Shown here: piece after piece, positions 9,216 through 20,559 of the stretch
How positions within the stretch are numbered: position 1 is the stretch's first letter
How the letters are laid out: every line of letters starts with the position of its first letter
Origin: Allobosea sp. WAO
GTDB lineage: Bacteria > Pseudomonadota > Alphaproteobacteria > Rhizobiales > Beijerinckiaceae
Direction of reading: 5' to 3'
Assembly: GCF_001509835.1 (NCBI RefSeq)
Contig: NZ_JXTJ01000010.1
Span: 248,001-312,000 of the forward strand
Length of the DNA: 64,000 nucleotides
Position numbers and translations under genes: made by a program
The notes under the pieces: generated by a model
What the model saw: the letters and a program-made list of their open reading frames with translations, nothing else
Databases searched by the model: none
Told to the model about the DNA's origin: nothing

Positions 9216-10048
9216 TCCCTCTCCCGGGCAAGACGCGGGTTGAGGGCATCGTTCAGCCCTTCGCCGGCAAGGTTGAGGGCGAGCACGGTGAGGAAAATCG
9301 CCAGGCCCGGGAAAAAGCTGATCCACCAGGCGTCGAGCAGCCGGGTCCGCCCCGCGCCGACCATGTAGCCCCAGCTCATCAGATTGGGATCGCCGAGGCC
9401 GAGGAAGGAGAGCGAGGATTCCAGCAGGATCGCCGAGCCGATCATCAGCGAGCCCATGACGATGATCGGCGCCAGCGTGTTGGGCAGGACCTGGCTGAAG
9501 ATGATGCGCGGCGTCGACTGGCCGATGGTGACGGCGGCCTGGACATATTCGCGCGTCCGCAGCGAAAGCACCTCGCCGCGCACCAGCCTCGCCACCGGTG
9601 GCCAGGAGACGACGCCGATGGCGAGCACGATCGAGCCGAGCTGCGGCTGCAGGATCGCGACCAGCACGATGGCGAGCGCGAAGGAGGGGATGGTCTGGAA
9701 GAACTCGGTGAAGCGCATCAGCGCGTCGTCGACGAAGCCGCCTGCATAGCCGGCGACGGCGCCGAGCGGCACGCCGATCAGCAGCGCGACGAGCGTCGAG
9801 ACCACGCCGATCATCAGCGAGACGCGGGCGCCGTGGACGAGTCCGGAGGCGAGGTTGCGCCCGAGCGTGTCGGTGCCGAGCGGGAAGCGCTCCATCACGA
9901 ACGGCGCAAGGAAGGGGCGGCCGACCGTCCGCCAGGGCGATTGCGGGTAGAGCCAGGTCGCGAGCAGCGCGAAGGCGATCACGACGAGCAGGATCAGGAC
10001 GCCGATCAAGGCGCCGCGATTGCGGGCGAAGCGCTTGAGGAAGCTCAT
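9212..10048 (-). CDS. Peptide ABC transporter permease, DppC type
   Basis: A 278-residue inner-membrane protein with an N-terminal helix (IGVLILLVVIAFALLATWLY) followed by a binding-protein-dependent permease core. The coupling loop is visible near PPVARLVRGEVLSLRTREYV and the final helices near residues 200-260. DppC/OppC proteins pair with a DppB-type partner, encoded 10 nt upstream, to form the channel. Stop overlaps the ATPase start by 4 nt. Confidence 0.9.
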   Translation of the reverse strand: MSFLKRFARNRGALIGVLILLVVIAFALLATWLYPQSPWRTVGRPFLAPFVMERFPLGTDTLGRNLASGLVHGARVSLMIGVVSTLVALLIGVPLGAVAGYAGGFVDDALMRFTEFFQTIPSFALAIVLVAILQPQLGSIVLAIGVVSWPPVARLVRGEVLSLRTREYVQAAVTIGQSTPRIIFSQVLPNTLAPIIVMGSLMIGSAILLESSLSFLGLGDPNLMSWGYMVGAGRTRLLDAWWISFFPGLAIFLTVLALNLAGEGLNDALNPRLARERE

Positions 10049-10058
10049 GTCGAAATCC

Positions 10059-11036
<978 letters not shown>

Positions 11037-11050
11037 TCAGGTTCCGCTGG

Positions 11051-11128
11051 CGTCATTCTCGGGTGGTGCGAAGCGCAGACCCGAGAATCTCTTTGCAGGA
11101 GATGCTCGGGTCAGGCCCGAGCATGACG
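11051..11128. repeat. Intergenic palindromic element, family D copy 1
   Basis: A 78-nt element lying between the binding protein and DppB genes, bounded by CGTCAT and ATGACG. It holds two hairpins: ATTCTCGGGT/ACCCGAGAAT and ATGCTCGGG/CCCGAGCAT. Read on the minus strand it aligns with the copies at 46286 and 54699. Confidence 0.75.
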
Positions 11129-11146
11129 TGATCCTGTTGGATCACG

Positions 11147-12703
<1,557 letters not shown>

Positions 12704-12859
12704 CGTCGTTCTCCGTTCCCCGTGGCCTGCTCTCGGCTGGGACCAAAGCCCTGCCGAGGCGACCTCTGTTTCGACCTGCTCTCTCAGCCTGAAGGGATCG
12801 CACCCGATCATGCGCCGATTGGCAAGCTCCATGCCATTGAAAGCGAGAGTCAAAATTCG

Positions 12860-12874
12860 TGTCAATGATTGACA
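12860..12874. promoter_or_regulatory. Perfect 15-bp palindrome, candidate IclR operator
   Basis: TGTCAATGATTGACA has 7-bp arms around one central base. It lies in the 218-nt divergent gap between the binding-protein gene and the IclR gene, 48 nt before the regulator's start and about 157 nt before the transporter's. IclR proteins bind palindromes of about this size. Confidence 0.6.
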
Positions 12875-12921
12875 TGCCGTGTTGTCAGGCGACACGATCA
12901 GGTAGTGATGGTGGACCGCTC

Positions 12922-13734
12922 GTGAGCACAGCTGACAGGGTGAAGGAGGGGCGGGCTGCCCGCCTGCCGCCGGGCGTCCCGATCGTGCGGGCGGTCGACC
13001 GCGCGATCGCGTTGCTGCGTGCCTTTCGTCCCGACCAGTCGCGACTGGGCCTCAGCGAGCTCGCGCGGCAGGTGGGACTCGACAAGGGCACCGCGCGGCG
13101 GCTGTTGCAGACGCTCCAGCTCAACGAGCTGGTCGAGCATGACGAGCGCACGCAAACCTATGCGCTGGCGGTCGGGCTCGCCGAGCTCGGCAGCGCGGTC
13201 ACCACGGGACGTGAATTGCGCGATATCGCCGGTCCCTATCTGACCGAGATCGCCGAGAGGACCGGCGCGACCTCGTTCCTCTGGGTCCATGTTGCCGGGC
13301 GCGGCCTCTGCGTCGACCGCGTGCGGGCTTCGCTGCCGCATGTCGATGCGACCTGGTTCGCCGTCGGGGCGCAGGCGCCCTTGAATTGCGGCGGCGGCCC
13401 GCGCGTGCTGCTCGCCTATCTCGATGACGAGCAGCGCAGGCTCGCGCTGTCAATCGAAATGCCCCGGCGTGCGCCGGCGAGCCAGACCGATCCCGAACTG
13501 CTCTGGCGCGAGGCCGAACGGATACGCGCGCAGGGCTGGGAGCTGGCGGCGGATGATTTCTTCATCGGCCTGACCGGGGTGGGCGTGCCGATCTTCGACC
13601 GCTCGGGCGCGCTGGCAGGCGCGCTCAGCATCTCGTCGCTGACCTCGATCGTGGCGCCGGAGGGCCACCCGGTGCATCTCGAAGCCCTGTTCGATGCGGC
13701 CAAACGCATCGGCAGCAGGCTCCTGCCGGCCTGA
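12922..13734 (+). CDS. IclR-family transcriptional regulator
   Basis: A 270-residue regulator: winged helix at about residues 18-80 (LGLSELARQVGLDKGTARRL as the recognition region), then the IclR effector domain with a ligand-pocket segment DFFIGLTGVGVPIFDRSGAL and the closing GALSISSLTSIV. The start is taken as GTG 12922; an upstream GTG at 12859 would put the operator-like palindrome inside the coding region. Divergent from the peptide operon, which it probably controls, acting as repressor or activator. Confidence 0.85.
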   Translation: MSTADRVKEGRAARLPPGVPIVRAVDRAIALLRAFRPDQSRLGLSELARQVGLDKGTARRLLQTLQLNELVEHDERTQTYALAVGLAELGSAVTTGRELRDIAGPYLTEIAERTGATSFLWVHVAGRGLCVDRVRASLPHVDATWFAVGAQAPLNCGGGPRVLLAYLDDEQRRLALSIEMPRRAPASQTDPELLWREAERIRAQGWELAADDFFIGLTGVGVPIFDRSGALAGALSISSLTSIVAPEGHPVHLEALFDAAKRIGSRLLPA

Positions 13735-13775
13735 ACGGGCTTGGCGGCTCCGGCCTTGGGCTGTATCAGCCAGCC

Positions 13776-14690
13776 ATGGAACTGAGGCACCTGCGCTATT
13801 TCGTCGTGCTGGCCGAGCAGCGCCATTTCGGCCGTGCGGCCGAGATCCTGCACATGGCGCAGCCACCGCTGTCGCAGCAGATCAAGGCGATGGAGGAGGA
13901 GCTGCAGGTCACGCTGTTCGACCGCAGCGTGCGCCCGATCGAACTGACGCCGGCCGGCAAGACCCTGCTGCGCGAGGCCCGCCAGATCCTGCAGCAGATG
14001 TCGCGCGCCCAGGCGATGACCAAGCGCGTCGGCCGCGGCCAGGAGGGCAGCCTCGTCATCGGCGTCACCGGCTCGGCGGCGGCGGAGTTCCTGCCGCCCA
14101 TCCTCGAAGCCTTCTACGAGCGCTGGCCGGATGTGACGCTATCGCTGCGCGAGATGTCCTCGCCGGCCCAACTCCTGGCGCTGGAGAAGGGCGAGATTCA
14201 TCTCGGCTTCGTGCGTCCGCCGATCCTCGACGATAGCCTCGGCATCCGCCTCGTCCATCAGGAGCCTTTCCTGGTGGCGCTGCCGGACAGTCACCCGCTG
14301 GCTGCCTCGCCTGCGGTCCGCCTCGCCGACCTCAACGGGGCGGCGCTGGTGATCTTCGACCGCGACGAGGCGCCGGGCTTCCGCGACCTGATCATGCATC
14401 TGTGCCAGAGCGCCGGCTTCTTTCCCGGGCGCGTCCAGGAAGCGCACCAGATGGTGACGATCCTCGCTCTGGTCGCGGCGCGTGTCGGGGTCGCGCTGGT
14501 GCCACGCTCGGCGAGGCACCTTACGCCCGAGCGCGTCGTGCTGCGGCCGATCCTCGACGACACGCCGCTGATCGAACTCTACGCCGCCTGGCCGCGCGAC
14601 CGGCACTCGGTGCTGATCGAGGAGTTGCTGGCGGTGATCGACGAAGCGCGCATCACTCAGGCAGTCGATCTCGACCCGACACCGGTATAG
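13776..14690 (+). CDS. LysR-family transcriptional regulator
   Basis: A 304-residue LysR regulator. The N-terminal helix-turn-helix is clear (FVVLAEQRHFGRAAEILHMA then QPPLSQQIKAMEEELQ), followed by the two-lobed co-inducer domain (GSLVIGVTGSAAAEFLPPIL). It lies 148 nt before hyuB in the same direction. A 43-nt element shared by the hyu and TRAP upstream regions is its most likely binding site. Inducer unknown; the neighbouring enzymes suggest a cyclic amide such as a hydantoin or 5-oxoproline. Confidence 0.9.
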   Translation: MELRHLRYFVVLAEQRHFGRAAEILHMAQPPLSQQIKAMEEELQVTLFDRSVRPIELTPAGKTLLREARQILQQMSRAQAMTKRVGRGQEGSLVIGVTGSAAAEFLPPILEAFYERWPDVTLSLREMSSPAQLLALEKGEIHLGFVRPPILDDSLGIRLVHQEPFLVALPDSHPLAASPAVRLADLNGAALVIFDRDEAPGFRDLIMHLCQSAGFFPGRVQEAHQMVTILALVAARVGVALVPRSARHLTPERVVLRPILDDTPLIELYAAWPRDRHSVLIEELLAVIDEARITQAVDLDPTPV

Positions 14691-14705
14691 CCGTCGGCCA
14701 GCGCG

Positions 14706-14748
14706 ATATGCGCAGCACTATAATAGGATAGAAACTCGATATTGGACC
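14706..14748 (+). promoter_or_regulatory. Shared 43-nt upstream element, hyu copy
   Basis: Starts with ATATGCGCAG and matches positions 18591-18633 without gaps at about 31 of 43 bases. It lies about 90 nt before hyuB and ends next to the palindrome GGACC-GT-GGTCC (14744-14755). A likely LysR binding site and promoter, by inference. Confidence 0.5.
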
Positions 14749-14838
14749 GTGGTCCGAGCCGCCAACTAGCCTCACCCCGTCGGTGTTGCCTCGATAATCA
14801 TATCGATCCCAGCGCCTTCAGCGATGAGAGGCCGAGGC

Positions 14839-16479
14839 GTGAGCAATTCCGTAGATCCGATCACCCGATCCGTCGTCCAGCACCGGCTGATTTCGATCGT
14901 CGAGGAAATGGGCGAGGCGATGCTTCGCACCTCCTATTCGCAGATCCTCAACGCCAGCCGCGATTTCTCGATCGGCATCTGCGATCCGCAGAGCCGGCTG
15001 ATCGCGCAGGCCGACCATATCCCGATTCATGTCGGCGCCCTGACCTGGGCGGTGCGCGCGGTTGAGGAGAAGTTCGGCGACGCGGTCCAGCCGGGCGATG
15101 TCTATTTGCTCAACGACCCCTATTGCGGCGGCAGCCATCTGCCTGACGTCACCGCTTTCGTGCCGGTCTATGGCGACGGCAAGCGCCTGCTCTGGAGCGT
15201 CGTTCGGGCCCATATGGGCGATATCGGCGGCGCGACCCACGGCGCCTACAATCCGCAGGCGACGGAGATCTGGCAGGAAGGCCTGCGCATCCCGCCGATC
15301 CGCCTCGCCGAGGCCGGGCGCATGCGCGAGGACATCCTCGACATGCTGGCGCTAAACGTTCGCTTTCCCCGCGATTTCCGCGGTGACCTCGCGGCGATGA
15401 TCGGCGCTGCGCATCTAGGCGAGAAGCGGATCGGCCGGCTTTTCGCCGATGTCGGCACTGAAACCGTCTCCGACGCGATCGAGGCGATCCTCGACGGCGC
15501 CGAGCGCCAGTCGCGCGCCATTGTCGAAAGCTGGAAGGACGGCGTCTATCACGGCGAGGCGCTGCTCGACGATGACGGGCGCGGCCGCACCGACATCAAG
15601 GTGGTCGCCAAGGTCACCAAGCGCGGCAGCGATCTCGAGATCGACCTGACCGGCAGCGATCCGCAGTCGAAGAGCTTCGCCAACTCGCCCCATGCCAACA
15701 CCCAGGCGGCGGTGGCGATGGCCTTCGCTTATCTCGTCGACGCCGAGATCCCGAAGAACGACGGCTGCTTCCGGCCGCTTTCGGTGAAGCTGAAGCCCGG
15801 CACCATCGTTTGCGCCGATGACAATGTGCCGGTGACGCTGTGCACCACCCATCCCGCCAACGAGATCGTCGAGGCCGTGATCCGGGCTCTGAGCCAGGCC
15901 TGCCCGGACCGGGCGATGGGCGGCTGGGGGCGGCGCTTCCGGATCTCGATCACCGGCGACAATCCGCGCACCGGCAAGCGCTTCATCTGGCACATGTTCC
16001 ACGCAAGGCCGGGAGGCGGCGGCTCGCCGCGCGGCGATGGCTGGTCGGCGGCCGGCGAATGGCATTCGGTCGGCGGCATCAAATTCGGCAGCATCGAGGT
16101 CGCCGAGGCGCGCTTCCCCTTGCGCTTCGAGAGCCATGAGTTCCGTCCAGGCTCCGGCGGCGATGGCGAGCATCGCGGCGGGCTCGGCACGAGCATGAAC
16201 CTCGTGGTCGAGGTGCCCGCCTATGCCCATACCGCCGGCGAGGGCGCCAAGCACGGTTCGGCCGGCATGCTCGGCGGCAAGGATGGCGCGCCGCATGACT
16301 ACCGGATCGTCTCCGGAGAAAGCAGCCGTGCCTTGAAGACCAAGGAGTTCGGCATAGGCATCGCGGCGGGCGACCGGCTGGAGATCCGCTCCTCCGGTGG
16401 CGGCGGCTGGGGGGCGCCGGAACGGCGCACCGCGGAAGCGCGCCAGCGCGACATCGACACCGAATTCACGAGCGCCTGA
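14839..16479 (+). CDS. hyuB: Hydantoinase B / 5-oxoprolinase C-terminal-domain protein
   Basis: A 546-residue HyuB-family subunit that works with HyuA in ATP-dependent opening of cyclic amides (N-methylhydantoin, 5-oxoproline) or, in relatives, carboxylation of ketones. The N-terminal signature RLISIVEEMGEAMLRTSYSQ is complete, with LNDPYCGGSHLPDVT and DLTGSDPQSKSFANSPHANT further in. GTG 14839 is chosen because GAGAGG lies 7 nt upstream and it gives the family N-terminus; ATG 14824, five codons upstream, is an alternative with no ribosome site. Twelve nucleotides separate it from hyuA. Confidence 0.9.
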   Translation: MSNSVDPITRSVVQHRLISIVEEMGEAMLRTSYSQILNASRDFSIGICDPQSRLIAQADHIPIHVGALTWAVRAVEEKFGDAVQPGDVYLLNDPYCGGSHLPDVTAFVPVYGDGKRLLWSVVRAHMGDIGGATHGAYNPQATEIWQEGLRIPPIRLAEAGRMREDILDMLALNVRFPRDFRGDLAAMIGAAHLGEKRIGRLFADVGTETVSDAIEAILDGAERQSRAIVESWKDGVYHGEALLDDDGRGRTDIKVVAKVTKRGSDLEIDLTGSDPQSKSFANSPHANTQAAVAMAFAYLVDAEIPKNDGCFRPLSVKLKPGTIVCADDNVPVTLCTTHPANEIVEAVIRALSQACPDRAMGGWGRRFRISITGDNPRTGKRFIWHMFHARPGGGGSPRGDGWSAAGEWHSVGGIKFGSIEVAEARFPLRFESHEFRPGSGGDGEHRGGLGTSMNLVVEVPAYAHTAGEGAKHGSAGMLGGKDGAPHDYRIVSGESSRALKTKEFGIGIAAGDRLEIRSSGGGGWGAPERRTAEARQRDIDTEFTSA

Positions 16480-16491
16480 GGCCCACGCGTC

Positions 16492-18558
16492 ATGACCAAG
16501 CTTTTCCGCGTCGGCATCGATGTCGGCGGAACCTTCACCGATCTCGTCGCCATCGACGAGTCCGGCGTCACCACCTTCACCAAGTCGCCCTCCACCCCCG
16601 AAGATCAGTCGATCGGCGTGCTGAACGGGCTCGGCGATCTCGCGGCGCGCGTGGGCCTCGATTTGGCCGGCTTCCTTGCCGCGATCGAGCGCATCGTCCA
16701 CGGCACCACGGTCGCGACCAATGCGCTGCTCGAAGGCAAGGGCGCCAAGGTCGGCCTGCTGACGACGCAGGGCCACCGCGATGTGCTCGAAATGCGCGAG
16801 GGGCTGAAGCCCGAGCGCTACAACCTCCTGCTGCCGCCGCCCGATCCGCTGGTGCCGCGCCAGCTGCGGCGCGGCGTCAAGGAGCGTATCGCCTTCGACG
16901 GCAGCGTCCCCGTGCCGCTCGACAAGGATTCGCTCGACGCGGAGATCGCGCGCCTCAAGCAGGAGGGCGTCACCTCGGTCGCGGTCTGCTATCTGCATTC
17001 CTACCGCAACGCTGCGCATGAACGCGAGACGGCGCTGGCGCTCGCGGAGGCTCTGCCGGACGCCTTCATCTCGCTGTCGAGCGAGGTGCTGCCGCAGATC
17101 AAGGAATACGAGCGCGTCTCGACGACCGTCGTGAACGCCTATGTCGGTCCGGCCGTGCGCAAATATCTGCAGAGTCTCGAGACGCGGCTGGAGCAGGCGG
17201 GCTTTGCCGGCTCGCTCTTCATCATCCTCTCGCATGGCGGCATGGCGCCGCTGCAGGAAGCCGCGCGGCTCGCTGCTGCGACCGTGCTCTCCGGCCCGGC
17301 CGGCGGCATTGCCGGCTCGCGCCGCGTCGCCGAGCTGATCGAGACCCGCAATCTCGTGCCCTTCGACATGGGCGGCACCAGCACCGACATCTCGCTGATC
17401 GAGGATGGCGATATCGCGCTTTCGGCCGAGCGCGGCCTCGCCGGCCAGCGGATCGCGCTGCGCAGCCTCGACATCGCCAGCATCGGCGCCGGCGGCGGCT
17501 CGATCGCCTATGCCGATGCCGGCGGCACCTTCCATGTCGGCCCACGTAGCGCCGGCTCGGTCCCGGGCCCGGCCTGCTACGGCAATGGCGGGGAGGAGCC
17601 GACCGTTACCGACGCGAACGTGCTGCTCGGCTATCTCGGCGCCGAGACCTTCATGGGCGGGCGCCGCAAGCTCGACACCACCGCGGCTGAAGCTGCGGTC
17701 GATCGGCTCGCCGCCCGCCTCGGCATCGACCGGATGCACTGCGCCGCGGGCATCTACCGGCTGATCAACCTGAAGATGGCCGACGGCATCCGGCTGATGA
17801 CGCTGCGCCGCGGCGTCGACCCGCGCGGCTACACCCTGCTCAGCTTCGGCGGGGCGGCGGGCCTGCACGCCGTCGAGGTGGCGCGCGAGATGGAGATGCG
17901 CCGGGTCGTGGTGCCGACCGTCGCCTCGGTGCTCTCGGCCTGGGGCATGCTCGCCAGCGACCTGCGCTACGAGGTGACGCGCAGCCATCTCGGCGACATG
18001 GCGCAGCTCGACGGCAAGACGCTGCGGGCCGCGTTCGAGGCGCTCGCGCGCGAGGCGTCGGAGCATCTGACGGCCTGGTTCAATGGGCCGCTGCGGATCG
18101 AACGCTCGGCCGAGATGCGCTATGGCGAGCAGATATTCGAGGTCGACGTGCCGCTCGACGGGCTCGATCTCGACGATGAAGGCGCGATGACCGAGCTGGT
18201 CGAGCGCTTCCACCGCCGCCATGAGGAGCTCTACACCTATTGTTCGCCCGGCCAGGAGGTGGTGCTGGTCAATGCCCGCGTCGCGGTCGTCGGCCTGGTC
18301 GAGCCGCCGCGTGACGAGCCGCGCGTCGCCGCGGCCGGCGGGGCACCGGAGCCGGCGAGGATGCGGCGTGCCTTCTTCGGCGAATGGCGCGAGGTCCCGG
18401 TCTTCCGTTTCGAGACGCTGGGCCCCGGCAACGAGGTCGAGGGGCCGGCGATCGTCGAGGCGGAGACGACGACCGTGGTGCTGAATGATGGGGACAGATT
18501 GAGCGTCAACGGGCTCGGCTGGCTCGATATCGCGCTGAAGCCGCGGCCGGGTGCTTGA
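16492..18558 (+). CDS. hyuA: Hydantoinase A / 5-oxoprolinase N-terminal-domain ATPase
   Basis: A 688-residue HyuA subunit with the acetate-kinase-like nucleotide fold: phosphate-binding loops GIDVGGTFTD near the N-terminus and PFDMGGTSTDISLIEDG near residue 287, plus IVHGTTVATNALLEGKGAKV. It phosphorylates the substrate to drive ring opening together with HyuB. Substrate cannot be decided between hydantoins, 5-oxoproline and related amides. 5-oxoproline would fit a cell that also carries a GGT-like enzyme 12 kb away, but that link is inference. Confidence 0.9.
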   Translation: MTKLFRVGIDVGGTFTDLVAIDESGVTTFTKSPSTPEDQSIGVLNGLGDLAARVGLDLAGFLAAIERIVHGTTVATNALLEGKGAKVGLLTTQGHRDVLEMREGLKPERYNLLLPPPDPLVPRQLRRGVKERIAFDGSVPVPLDKDSLDAEIARLKQEGVTSVAVCYLHSYRNAAHERETALALAEALPDAFISLSSEVLPQIKEYERVSTTVVNAYVGPAVRKYLQSLETRLEQAGFAGSLFIILSHGGMAPLQEAARLAAATVLSGPAGGIAGSRRVAELIETRNLVPFDMGGTSTDISLIEDGDIALSAERGLAGQRIALRSLDIASIGAGGGSIAYADAGGTFHVGPRSAGSVPGPACYGNGGEEPTVTDANVLLGYLGAETFMGGRRKLDTTAAEAAVDRLAARLGIDRMHCAAGIYRLINLKMADGIRLMTLRRGVDPRGYTLLSFGGAAGLHAVEVAREMEMRRVVVPTVASVLSAWGMLASDLRYEVTRSHLGDMAQLDGKTLRAAFEALAREASEHLTAWFNGPLRIERSAEMRYGEQIFEVDVPLDGLDLDDEGAMTELVERFHRRHEELYTYCSPGQEVVLVNARVAVVGLVEPPRDEPRVAAAGGAPEPARMRRAFFGEWREVPVFRFETLGPGNEVEGPAIVEAETTTVVLNDGDRLSVNGLGWLDIALKPRPGA

Positions 18559-18567
18559 AACCCGGCC
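18545..18567 (+). terminator. Hairpin across the hyuA stop codon
   Basis: GGCCGGGT and ACCCGGCC form an 8-bp stem with a 7-nt loop containing the TGA stop. A second short hairpin (CGCCG/CGGCG, 18572-18585) follows. No T-run; likely limits read-through into the TRAP unit. Confidence 0.4.
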
Positions 18568-18590
18568 AGTTCGCCGCTTTCGGCGGCATC

Positions 18591-18633
18591 ATATGCGCAG
18601 GCTAATAATCGCATACGAACTGGGTATTTGACG
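18591..18633 (+). promoter_or_regulatory. Shared 43-nt upstream element, TRAP copy
   Basis: Counterpart of 14706-14748, beginning with the same ATATGCGCAG. It also contains the inverted repeat ATGCG/CGCAT with a 12-nt spacer. It lies 72 nt before the dctP start and suggests a separate promoter for the TRAP genes, co-regulated with hyuBA. Confidence 0.5.
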
Positions 18634-18705
18634 GGCAAACTGTCGAAATTTCAGGGTATTCCGCCAAGAACTCGGAAGACTTCAACCAAGAAGAGGGGTC
18701 GTGTC

Positions 18706-19749
18706 ATGTCCGTCCTGAACTGGCTCGGGGGAGCCTTAATCACTGCGGCCGTGGCCGTAAGCGGCCAGGCCGCCGCGCAGACCAGCCTCAAGGTCGTGGC
18801 GCCCTGGTCGAACCTCAACGCCTATGGCAAGGTCGAGCAGCCCTTCTGGTCGAAGAAGTTCGGCGAGCTGACCGGCGGGCAGGTCACGGCTCAGGTCACC
18901 TCCTATTCGGAGCTCGGGCTTTCCGGCGTCGAGCTGCTCCGCCTCGCCAAGCTCGGCGTCTTCGACATCGCGCATATCGTCGTCGGCTACTCGGTGGCTG
19001 ACGACCCGGTGATTGAGGGCCTTGAGCTCTCGACCCTGATCCAGGACATTCCGACCGGCCAGAAGGCGCTGGACGCCTACCGTCCGGCGGTGGCCGAGAC
19101 GTTGCTGAAGAAGCACAACCTCGTCCTGCTCGGCGCCTATCCCAATCCGAGCCAGGTGCTCTACTGCCGCGAGCCGGTGAAGAGCCTCGCCGATCTGAAG
19201 GGCCGCAAGGTCCGCTTCTACGGCGCCAGCATGAACGACTTCATCTCGGCTGCGGGTGCCGTCGGCGTCAGCGTGCCGCTGGCCGAGGTCGTGCCGTCGC
19301 TGCAGCGCGGCGTCGTCGATTGCGGCATCACCGGTACGCTGACCGGCTATTCGTTCAAATGGCCGGAGGTGACCAAGAACCTCTATGGCATGCGCTTCGG
19401 CTGGGGCCTGACCCTGATCGCCGCCAGCAAGGCTAAATGGGACGCGCTGCCGAAGGACCGGCAGGAGGCGACCCGCAAGGCCGTCGGCACGCTCGAGCTG
19501 GAACTCTGGGCCCTGGCGGCCTCCGACGACAAGGCCGGGCTCGACTGCAATACCGGTCGCGCCGCCTGCTCCTACGGTACCGCTGCCGCCATGACGCTCG
19601 TCGAACCCTCGGCGGCCGACGAGGCCGAGCGCAAGCGCATCCTCCAGGATGTCGTGCTCAAGAAGTGGGCGGCGCGCTGCGACAAGGCCTGCGTGGAGCA
19701 GTGGAACGCGACGGTCGGCAAGGTCGCCGGCGTGACCGCAGCTCCCTGA
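18706..19749 (+). CDS. TRAP transporter substrate-binding protein, DctP family
   Basis: A 347-residue periplasmic binding protein: signal peptide to about residue 25 (ALITAAVAVSGQAAAQ), then the DctP fold, with the carboxylate-binding region SLADLKGRKVRFYGASMNDF. ATG 18706 follows a GAGGGG ribosome site and starts the signal peptide. TRAP binding proteins typically bind organic acids; the ligand here is presumably the substrate or product of HyuA/HyuB. Its gene is followed by a strong terminator hairpin before dctQ. Confidence 0.9.
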   Translation: MSVLNWLGGALITAAVAVSGQAAAQTSLKVVAPWSNLNAYGKVEQPFWSKKFGELTGGQVTAQVTSYSELGLSGVELLRLAKLGVFDIAHIVVGYSVADDPVIEGLELSTLIQDIPTGQKALDAYRPAVAETLLKKHNLVLLGAYPNPSQVLYCREPVKSLADLKGRKVRFYGASMNDFISAAGAVGVSVPLAEVVPSLQRGVVDCGITGTLTGYSFKWPEVTKNLYGMRFGWGLTLIAASKAKWDALPKDRQEATRKAVGTLELELWALAASDDKAGLDCNTGRAACSYGTAAAMTLVEPSAADEAERKRILQDVVLKKWAARCDKACVEQWNATVGKVAGVTAAP

Positions 19750-19755
19750 TCGTTT

Positions 19756-19786
19756 TCTCGCCCGGTGCGTCAAGCGCCGGGCGAGA
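19756..19786 (+). terminator. Intrinsic terminator between dctP and dctQ
   Basis: A 13-bp stem (TCTCGCCCGGTGC with GCGCCGGGCGAGA, one G-U pair) around the loop GTCAA, followed by TTGTTTG. It sits inside the operon and should raise the ratio of binding protein to permease. Confidence 0.8.
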
Positions 19787-19938
19787 TTGTTTGTGGGAGC
19801 CGGCAGGCGGGCATTGCCAGAAGGGCCGCGATCCGGTCTTTCGCCCTGGCGCCGACCGCCCGGTTTGCGCGCCCCCGCCAATCGCATCGCAGTGCTGCTG
19901 ACCCGATGCGAGCTCAATCAGCACGAGGGAAGAGATTG

Positions 19939-20559
19939 ATGGATCCGGTAACGCGCCCCGGAGGGCGAGACCGCGGCGTATTGGACCGGGCTGACGATGC
20001 CCTCCGGTGGCTCGCGCGCGCAATGCTGCTGGCGGCAGGCTGGGGTCTGCTCCTGCTCGGTCTTCTGGTCACGGTCGACGTCGCCGCCCGCAATGCGATC
20101 GGCCAGAACATCGGCGGCGTCGACGAGATCGCCGGCTATATCTTCGCGATCGGGATCTCCTGGTCGCTGGCCGAGGCGTTTTACGCCCGCAGCCATGTCC
20201 GGATCGACTTCCTCTACCAGAAGGCGCCTTTGGGCCTCCGTTCGCTGCTGGACGTGCTGTCGATCCTGGCTCTGGGCTTCGCCGCCGCCTTCCTCGCCTT
20301 CAGCGGCTGGCTCGTCGTCTCGGGCTCCTGGAGCATGAGCTCGCGCTCGGCGAGCGTGCTGCAGGTGCCGCTGGTCATTCCGCAACTGCTCTGGTTCGCC
20401 GGGATCCTGGTCTTCCTGGCGGGCCTCGCCGTCTCGTCGCTGCAGGCCTGCATCGCCCTGGCTGCCGGGCGCAATCGCGAGCTGGCCGTGCGCTTCGGGA
20501 TCATGTCGGCCTCCGAGGAAGCGCAGGAGGCCCTGGGCCCGCGCGAGGAGAAGCGCTGA
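19939..20559 (+). CDS. TRAP transporter small permease, DctQ family
   Basis: A 206-residue protein with four membrane helices (for example MLLAAGWGLLLLGLLVTVDV) and the DctQ motif around GVDEIAGYIFAIGISWSLAE. Stabilises or assembles with the large DctM subunit. ATG 19939 was chosen for its position before the first helix and a GAGGGAAGAGA ribosome site upstream. Its stop TGA overlaps the dctM ATG by one base. Confidence 0.88.
   Translation: MDPVTRPGGRDRGVLDRADDALRWLARAMLLAAGWGLLLLGLLVTVDVAARNAIGQNIGGVDEIAGYIFAIGISWSLAEAFYARSHVRIDFLYQKAPLGLRSLLDVLSILALGFAAAFLAFSGWLVVSGSWSMSSRSASVLQVPLVIPQLLWFAGILVFLAGLAVSSLQACIALAAGRNRELAVRFGIMSASEEAQEALGPREEKR

Noticed and set aside
12859..12921. An upstream GTG start for the IclR gene
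   Set aside because: It would translate through the perfect palindrome and add 21 residues not typical of the family.
15415..18222. A 935-codon open frame on the minus strand across hyuB and hyuA
   Set aside because: It is antisense to two well-supported family members and is Arg/Ala/Gly-rich without domain motifs, as expected from GC-rich third codon positions.
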